Part shown: one piece after another, positions 57,419 through 64,000 of the stretch
Layout of the letters: each line of letters opens with the position of its first letter
How positions within the stretch are numbered: the first letter of the stretch is position 1
Assembly: GCA_030704615.1 (NCBI GenBank)
Contig: CM060731.1
Location: 56,896,756 to 56,960,755 of the forward strand
DNA length: 64,000 bases
Direction: 5' to 3'
Origin: Takakia lepidozioides
Taxonomy: Eukaryota; Streptophyta; Takakiopsida; Takakiales; Takakiaceae
Notes under the pieces: generated by a model
Database searches by the model: none
The model's input: the letters and a program-made list of their open reading frames with translations, nothing else
What the model was told of the DNA's origin: nothing
Translations under genes and position numbers: made by a program

Positions 57419-58505
57419 CCCCCCTCCCCCCTAGGACTCCTTAGGGTTGCCCTAAGGAGTCCTAAGAGCAATGAAAATTAACAATTTGCATCTTTCTATT
57501 TTCCCCTCTTATGACTCCTTAGGGCTGCCATAGTAAGGAGTCCTAATGACAATTATAAATAATAAAATACATCTTTCCATTGTCCTCCTTTTAGGAGGCT
57601 ATTATAATTTATATCATTCTATTTTCCCATTCTTAGCGTCCTAAGGAGTCATAAGGGCAATTATAAATAATAATTTACATCTTTCAATTTTCCCCTCCTT
57701 AGGACGGCCCTAAGAGTCCTAAGGGCAATTATAAATAATAATTTATATGTTTATATTTTCTCCCTCTTATAATCCCTTAGACTGCTGAAATGGGTCTTAA
57801 GGGCGATTATTTATGTCTTTCCATTTTTCTCCTCTTAGGACTGTCCTAAGAAGTCATAAGGGTAATTATAAATAATAATTTATATGTTTTTATTTTTCCC
57901 ATTCTTTAGACTCTTTAGGGCGGCCCAACGGAGTCCTAAGGGCAATTATAAATAATTTATATATTTCATTCTCCCTCTCTTAGGACTCCTTAGAGCCGTC
58001 CTAAGGAGTCCTAAGGGCAATTATAAATAATAATTTACATCTCTTAATTTTCCCCTTCTTAGGACTTCTTAGGGCGGCCCTAAGGAGTCCTAAGGGCAAT
58101 TATAGATAATAATTTATATGTTTATATTTTCCCCCTCTTATAACCTCTTAGGTTGCTTAAACGGGTCTTAAGGGCAATTATTTATGTCTTTCCATTTTTC
58201 TCATCTTAGGACTCTTTAGGACTGTCCTATGAAGCCCTAAGGCTAATTATAAATAATAATTTATACGTTTCTATTTTCCCTCTCTTATAACCCCTTAGGT
58301 TGCCTAAACGGGTTTTAAGGGCAATTATTTATGTCTTTCCATTTTTCTTCTCTTAGGACTCCTTAGGATTGTCCTAAGAAGCCCTAAGGATAATTATAAA
58401 TAATAATTTATATGTTTTCATTTTCCCTTCTCTTAAGACTCCTTAAGGCCGCCCTAAGGAGCGGCCCTAAGGAGTCCTAAGGGCAATTATAGATAATAAT
58501 TATAT
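57419..58505. repeat. palindromic satellite, CTTAGGGCGGCCCTAAG family, left block
   Basis: Tandem units of about 100-110 bp, each with a palindrome built on TAGGACTCCTTAGGGC and its complement, then GGGCAATTATAAATAATAAT and a T/C-rich spacer (TTTCCATTTTTCTCCTCTTA). About ten units, some with the palindrome reduced. The array stops at 58505 where a coding fragment begins. Confidence 0.92.
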
Positions 58506-59340
58506 CATGTCTGAAGATGGTTCAGACCGAGTGCCCTTGAACGAAGAGGAGATGCTTGACCTGTTGGAGTCCGTCTTGCACGTTTGCTAGCTCATTCCAG
58601 GCTGAACACCGTGTCCTTTGTACGGCGTGGAATGATGCACCCACATTTTATGACGCGGAGGTTAAGTTTGCTATCATCGAGGCTTGGTGGAACACGTCAG
58701 GTGCAGTGGAGACAACCAATCTGGGAGCCTTGCATAGCTGGTTGGGGTGGTGGCATTTCCGGTATCGACAGTTCGGACAGTACATGCGGGTGTATGGTGA
58801 GGACCCCAATGTTCTAATGGAGGGGAAAGAGAGATCATGTGGATTCCATTGGATGCAGAGTCTATCTCACACGTCGCACCGCTGCCCAGTTGGCCTGAGC
58901 GTTGTCTGCCATGAATCCCCTGAAATTGGGCTCTGGCAAACCCGCCCTTGCCATCTGCTCGTTTATGCCCTCCCACAGATGCATCTCAGACTGTGTGTCC
59001 TCCCCTTTCATCTCGCAGATTGCAATCGTCATGAGCCTCTTGGAGTGATAGTCATAAACATGCGCACCCATAGTCACCCACTGATGGTTTGTAATTCGCT
59101 TGATGTGGTCAAACATCACCCAAGCATTCGACAAGTTTCCAGTTGTCATGCGAGTGACCAAGTCGACTCCACTCCCAGGCCCACACGTCGACATTTTAAA
59201 AATGTAGCAACGATCGGATTCGCTGCCTTACCCTGGAAACCTGCTCCCTTGGCTGTAGTCATATCCAGTCCTTCATTTCACCTCCAGGATTGAGTGCATG
59301 TCCAACCCCCGGCCGAACTCCTGCTTGCAAGATACGATGT
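58506..59340. pseudogene. scrambled MULE-like transposase fragments
   Basis: Three segments of the protein family seen at 39.9-40.5 kb, in the wrong order. Plus strand 58600-58793 has the later part (AEHRVLC to WLGWWHFRYRQFGQYM). Plus 58793-58862 has an earlier part (RVYGEDPN to CGFHWMQSL). Minus strand 59194-58867 has the core (MSTCGPGSG, LMTIAICEMKGED, FRGFMADNAQANWAAVRR). In the 38-42 kb gene the order is core, HWTQSL segment, then WHFRYRQ segment, all on one strand. The block is embedded in the palindromic satellite, with array on both sides. Not functional. Confidence 0.8.
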
Positions 59341-60205
59341 GTTTCATTTTCCTCTTATAACTCCTTAGGTTACCTAAACTGCTCTTAAGGGCAATTATTT
59401 ATGTCTTTCCATTTTTCTCCTCTTAGGACTCCTTAGGACTATCCTAAGAAGTCCTAAGGGTAATTATAAATAATAATATATATGTTTATATATGTTTATA
59501 TTTCTATTTTCCACCTCTTAGGACTCCTTAGGGCGGCCCTAAGGAGTCCTAAGGGCAATTATAGATAATGATTTATATGTTTCCATTCTCCCCCTCTTAT
59601 AACCTCTTAGGATGCCTAAACGGGTCTTAAAGACAAATATTTATGTCTTTCCATTTTTTTCCTCTTAGGACTTCTTAGGACTGTCCTAAGAAGTATTAAG
59701 GGTAATTATTAATAATAATATATCTGTTTTCATTCCCCCCATCTTAGAACTGCTTAGGGCCGCCCTAAGCAGTCCTAAGGGCAATTATAGATACTAATTT
59801 ACATATTTCATAATAATTTACATAATAATTTATATATTTCCATTTTTTCCTCCCCTAGGAGTCCTAAGGGCAATTATAAATAATATCTTACTATTTTTCT
59901 TTAACATAGGTACTAACACGTAAAGGTTTATTTCAAAAAAGGATGTCAGTGTATTACAAATGGATGTATGAACGTTTATCGAAAATAAAGTTTTGTTTTC
60001 ATTAAAATAAATGATGACTACCTACCAATTTTGTCGGTACATACCAATAAATAGTATATTTGATTCATAAATATAATGACCAAAGTTGATACATTTATTA
60101 TTATAGTTTATATTTTTTCTATTTCCTTAGGAAATATTCTTTTCTCTTAGAGTTATAAATAATAATTTACATATTTCCATTTCCCCTCCCCTTAGGACTA
60201 ACTCT
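59341..60205. repeat. palindromic satellite, CTTAGGGCGGCCCTAAG family, right block
   Basis: Same units as the left block. At 59518-59552 there is a perfect palindrome with 17-base arms and a single central G (arm TTAGGACTCCTTAGGGC). The array decays towards 60205. Confidence 0.92.
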
Positions 60206-60339
60206 CATTTTTTAATAAAAGGGACTTGAATGCACCTATGGGCCCCGCCAGTACGGCCCATGGGGTGAGCTCATGAACCCGCCCCCCTTTCACCGGGTCT
60301 AGATTCTGAATTTTTTCGAAGTCCTAGTTCTTTATCGGC

Positions 60340-60560
60340 GGCGGACCTTCTAGCGGACTAGCCAAATCCTCAACAGACTGACTCCCAACTGGCGAGCGGA
60401 CTGACCAGCGGATTGGCGAGCGGATTGGTGATTGGCGAGCGGATTGACTCAGTCCGGCAGACTGGCGAGCGGACTCACCAGCAGACTGACGATTGACGAG
60501 CGGACTGACTGGCGAGCGGACTAACCAACAACGGACTCCAACTCGCGAGCGCCTAACGCC
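60340..60560. repeat. minisatellite on GGCGAGCGGA / GACTGAC
   Basis: Irregular repetition of GGCGAGCGGACTGAC and GGCGAGCGGATTG with small insertions, about ten copies. Frames across it give Ser/Arg repeats on the minus strand and are artefacts. Confidence 0.8.
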
Positions 60561-60629
60561 AACCTTCAGACCCTCCTCAAACAAAATATATATATTTATA
60601 ATTAACACACATTACCGCCACAATGTCAC

Positions 60630-60700
60630 CTGCCAGGATTTGAACAGTAGACCTCACGTTCGTCACCAGTTGTTCTTTACCATCACACTAGCCGCTGCTT
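60630..60700 (-). mobile_element. SINE or tRNA-like relic
   Basis: On the minus strand a B-box-like TGTTCAAATCC (60637-60647) lies about 35 bases after an A-box-like TAGTGTGATGG (60680-60690). The rest does not fold as a tRNA by eye. Low-scoring but similar in layout to the SINE heads at 15.3 and 17.6 kb. Confidence 0.35.
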
Positions 60701-61076
60701 TCTACACACCCTTGAAATAATTATTTACTAGGGCTTCGCGTTGCTCCGCCCTACTAGCGACGAATTCTGAGAACTAAGTTCAATTTTTCACAAAAAAGGG
60801 GTGGGTCATCCCCACGGTGTTACATGCAGAGATCCCGCGTTTTGTTTTTTCTGGAAGAAAAATGGCGGATCTGCATTTCAATGTTCAATTTTCACAAGCC
60901 GCATCAATCAATAACAACATACCCAAATACCCTTACATTCACTATATGAACTTTCAAGCATCCACCGTGGGATTGGATCTTGGTGGGTTAAGGCTAGCTT
61001 TTGACAATATACATGCAAGTTCGTCAAGGGCTCCATCCAAAGCCACACCACGAGAAACAAACAAACATGTCCAAAT

Positions 61077-63874
61077 TTAATTAAGATGCTGAACAAACTT
61101 GTGCACATGACTGCCCCTCTCATCAAGCTCAATAAAATTCGTATTCACTTCCATCTTAAGGCTTTGGAGAAGCTCCACCCAGAATTATAGCAACACATAA
61201 GTCACGACATCCTGTTCATCCTACTTGAGGATAGATGTTGCCACACATTCAGCCATCTCCACATTGCCATGGATTCTACAGGCACCAAGCAAGGCCTTCC
61301 ACACCGCAACATCTGGATTGATTCACATTTTATCAATCAGGTACCTTGCCTCATGTAGTTGTCCCGTACGTCTAGAATGTCCACCATGCAGCTAAAGTGC
61401 TTTACTGGCAAGGTGACACCATGATGTTGACTCAGGGAATCAAAGTAACGTCTTCCTTCATTCAGTAGGCCAGTGTGGCTGCATACGGAGAGAACACATA
61501 TAAAGGTGATATTGTCTAGCTTCAAGCCATTCTTTTGCATTCCTTCAAATAATTGCAGGACCTCCCTATAACAACCATGTTGGGCATATCCTGCGATCAT
61601 CGGATTCCACGACACCACATTTCCTCACTGCACCCACATTTCGCATACATGTCCACCAGGGCAGTGTCCAAAATGACATTTGGTACAATTCCAGCTTTGA
61701 TGATGTCACCATGCACCCTTTGCCCTTTTCCAGGGCTGCCAGGCTTGCACAAGCATTGCAAACGCACACAAACGTGATGTGGTTGGACTTCACCCCTTAC
61801 CCATCATTTGCTCATAGGTCTCTAAGGCCTCCATCCCGCGCCTGATGCACCCACATTTGGCATACATGTCCACGAGGGTATTGTTCAGAATCACATCTGG
61901 TACAATTCCAGTTTTGGCGATGCAACCATGCACCTGTTTGCCCTTTTCCAGGGCTGCTAGACTTGTACACGAATTGCAAATGCACACAAACGTGATGTGG
62001 CTTCACCCCTTCCCCCATCATTTGCTCATAGGTCTCCAAAGCCTCCATCCCACGCCCCTGCTGTGCATACCCCTGCAAGCATCGCGTTCCACGACACCAC
62101 ATCTCGTTCAGCCATGGTGCTGAAATTAACTCCCATTGCATCCTTAATGCACCCACATGTGGCATACATGTCCACCAGGGCAGTGTTCAGGATGACATTA
62201 GGTACAATTCCAGCTTTAACGATGTCACCATGGACCTCTTTCCCCTTTTCCAGAGCTCCCAGGCTTGTACACGCATTGCAAACACCAACAAATGTGATGT
62301 GGTTGGTTTTCACCCCTTCGCACATCATTTGCTCATAGGTCTCCAAAGCCTCCATCCCGCACCTTTGTTGTGCATATCTTGCAATCATCACATTCCACGA
62401 CACCACATCACGTTCAGCAATACTGTCAAACACTCCATTTGCATCCTCGATGCACCCACATTTGACATACATGTCCACCAGGGCAGTGTTCAGAATGACA
62501 TCGGGTACAATTGTCGAACACTCCCTTCATACATGTCCACAAGGGTATTGTCCAGAATGACATTTGGTACAACTGCAGCTCTGACCAGGTCGCCATGGAC
62601 CTCTTTGCCCTTTTCCAGAGTTGCCACGCTTGCACACGCATTGCTAATGCATAGAAACGTGATGTGGTTGGGCTTCACCCCTTGCACCATCATCTGATCA
62701 TAGGTCTCCAAAGCCCCCATACCACGTCCCTGCTGTGGATACCCTGCAAGCATCGCGCTCCACGACACCACATCTTGTTCAGCCTCTTTGCCCTTTTCCA
62801 GGGCTGCCAGGCTTGCAAACCCACAGATGTGATGTGGTCAGGCTTCACCCCTTCCACCATCATTTGCTCATAGGTCTCCAAAGCCTCTGTCCCGCGATCC
62901 TGCTGTGCATACCCTGCAAGCATCGCGGTCCATGACACCACATTTTATTCAGCCATATTGTTGAACATTGCCTTCGCATCCTCAATGCTCCCACATTTGG
63001 CATACATGTCCATGAGGGCATTGTTCAGAATGACATTGGGTACAATTCCAGCCCTGACAATGTCGCCATGGGCCTCTTTGCCCTTTTCCAGAGCTGCCAG
63101 GCTTGCGCATGCAATACAAACGCACACAAACGTGATGTGGTTGGGCTTCACCCCTTCCCTCATCATTTGCTCATAGGTCTCCAAAGCCTCCTTGCTGTGC
63201 ATACCCTGCAAGCATCGCGCTCCACGACACCACATCTTGTTCAGCCTGCATATTGTTGAAAACTGCCTTTGCATCCTTAATGCACCCACATTTGGCATAC
63301 ATGTCCACCAGGGCAGTGTTCAGAATGACATCTGGTACAATTCCAGCTTTGACGATCTCATCATGGACCTTTTTCCCCTTTTCCAGGGCTCCCAGGCTTG
63401 CACACGCATTGCAAACGCAAACGAATGTGATGTGGTTGGGCTTCACCCCTTCGTGCATCATTTGCTCATAGGTCTCCAAAGCATTCGTACCACACCCATG
63501 TTTGGTAAATCCTGCCAACATTACATTCCACGTGATCAAAGATGGTTGAGGCATTCTGTTGAACACTTGGTGAGCATCCATGATGCTCCCGCACTTAACA
63601 TACATGTTGACAAGGGTGTTGAGTAGAAAAACATTTGGCTAAATCCACTTAGGATAATGTGAGTGTGCACTTGCTTTCTAGTTTCAAGGCCTTTCATCTT
63701 GATGCACTTATGTAAGAGACAGACATACGTATCTGAATCTGCTGAAATGCATCCTTGGTTTAAAGTCTCATCTTTCAGTCTGCCTGCCTCACAAAGCATC
63801 TTCACATACCCAGAAGTTCCAAAAGAGGCATTGTGGACTCCCTCTCTTGATCCTCTTCCAAAAGTTGTGGTCAT
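61077..63874 (-). pseudogene. PLS-type pentatricopeptide repeat gene, multiply frameshifted
   Basis: PPR proteins of this class bind organellar RNA and help edit or process it. N terminus at 63874 (MTTTFGRGSREGV), then repeats of the PLS pattern: NHITFVCVCNACASL, ALEKGKEVHGDIV, LVDMYAKCG, ERDVVSWNAMLAGYAQ. Seven copies of the block coding ETYEQMM start near 63466, 63167, 62864, 62690, 62327, 62018 and 61805. The C-terminal part has ITFICVLSVCSHTGLLNEG, FSCMVDILD and an E-like motif PDVAVWKALLGACRIHG near 61330-61250, ending about 61077 without a DYW domain. At least six frameshifts (near 63640, 63180, 62950, 62770, 62480 and 61800) and unit-sized deletions break it. Single-exon layout is usual for PPR genes. 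Expression of fragments cannot be excluded. Confidence 0.85.
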
Positions 63875-64000
63875 GGTTGAGGTGCTTGATAAGATGGAAA
63901 AATAGGGTGAAATAGGTCAAAGAAGAAGGTGCCCTCACCACATTGTCCTTGACCTTGTGTCATGACCCATGGAGGATTTGACCGACCATGAAACACCCAA
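63875..64000. other. upstream flank of the PPR gene
   Basis: Presumed promoter side of the PPR pseudogene. No clear TATA box seen before the window ends. Confidence 0.3.

Noticed and set aside
60324-60608. Ser/Arg repeat protein on the minus strand
   Set aside because: It is a translation of the GGCGAGCGGA minisatellite.
61845-63626. Several plus-strand frames across the PPR gene
   Set aside because: They repeat the same phrase at the PPR unit period and are antisense shadows of the PPR repeats.

Overview
This is a 64 kb piece of a plant nuclear genome. The evidence is intron-containing genes with GT-AG borders, a PLS-type PPR gene, an A-type cytochrome P450, a chromodomain Ty3/gypsy element, LINEs, CACTA and MULE-like transposons, and tRNA-derived SINEs. 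The style of the PPR repeats, the long repeat-filled introns, a PARP16-type gene and an unfamiliar ParB-like/MULE-like gene pair lean towards a non-flowering land plant (fern, lycophyte or bryophyte). The sequence alone does not fix the lineage.

Layout. 1-3.9 kb: the 3' half of a decayed Ty3/gypsy chromovirus and its 3' LTR, abutting a broken minus-strand copy of a WRN-type 3'-5' exonuclease gene (3.9-4.5 kb). 5.3-10.6 kb: a five-exon PARP16-type mono-ADP-ribosyltransferase on the minus strand. 10.6-15.3 kb: divergent from it, the apparently intact WRN-type exonuclease gene. 15.3-19.3 kb: intergenic sequence with SINE relics. 19.4-22.4 kb: a small two-exon gene for a secreted 8-cysteine peptide. 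Its last exon and flanks were copied to 51.5-52.9 kb. 23.7-25.3 kb: a single-exon microsomal P450 with a duplicated 5' region. 25.8-33.2 kb: mostly non-coding, repeat-rich DNA with minisatellites and two unrecognised ORFs.

33.3-42.0 kb holds the most unusual locus: a multi-exon gene with a ParB-like motif on the minus strand, divergent from a MULE-like transposase with a SWIM finger on the plus strand. Both are decayed. A regular array of 11 hairpins (arms TGAGTGCG/CGCACTCA, alternating spacing of about 110 and 146 bp) fills intron 1 of the first gene, and stray copies of the hairpin occur elsewhere in the locus. 42.2-43.9 kb is tandem repeats. 44.1-51.1 kb is a LINE split by a CACTA-like element and then partly inverted. 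53.1-60.2 kb carries two more families of palindromic tandem repeats. The second is interrupted by a scrambled MULE fragment of the same family as the 38-42 kb gene. 61.1-63.9 kb is a decayed PPR gene made of near-identical repeat units.

The genes most likely to be functional are the PARP16-type gene, the WRN-type exonuclease, the cysteine-rich peptide and the P450. Nothing suggests that these four work together. The rest is mobile-element history: insertion, inversion, segmental copying and satellite growth. All gene models come from reading frames, splice phases and remembered family motifs; no search was run.
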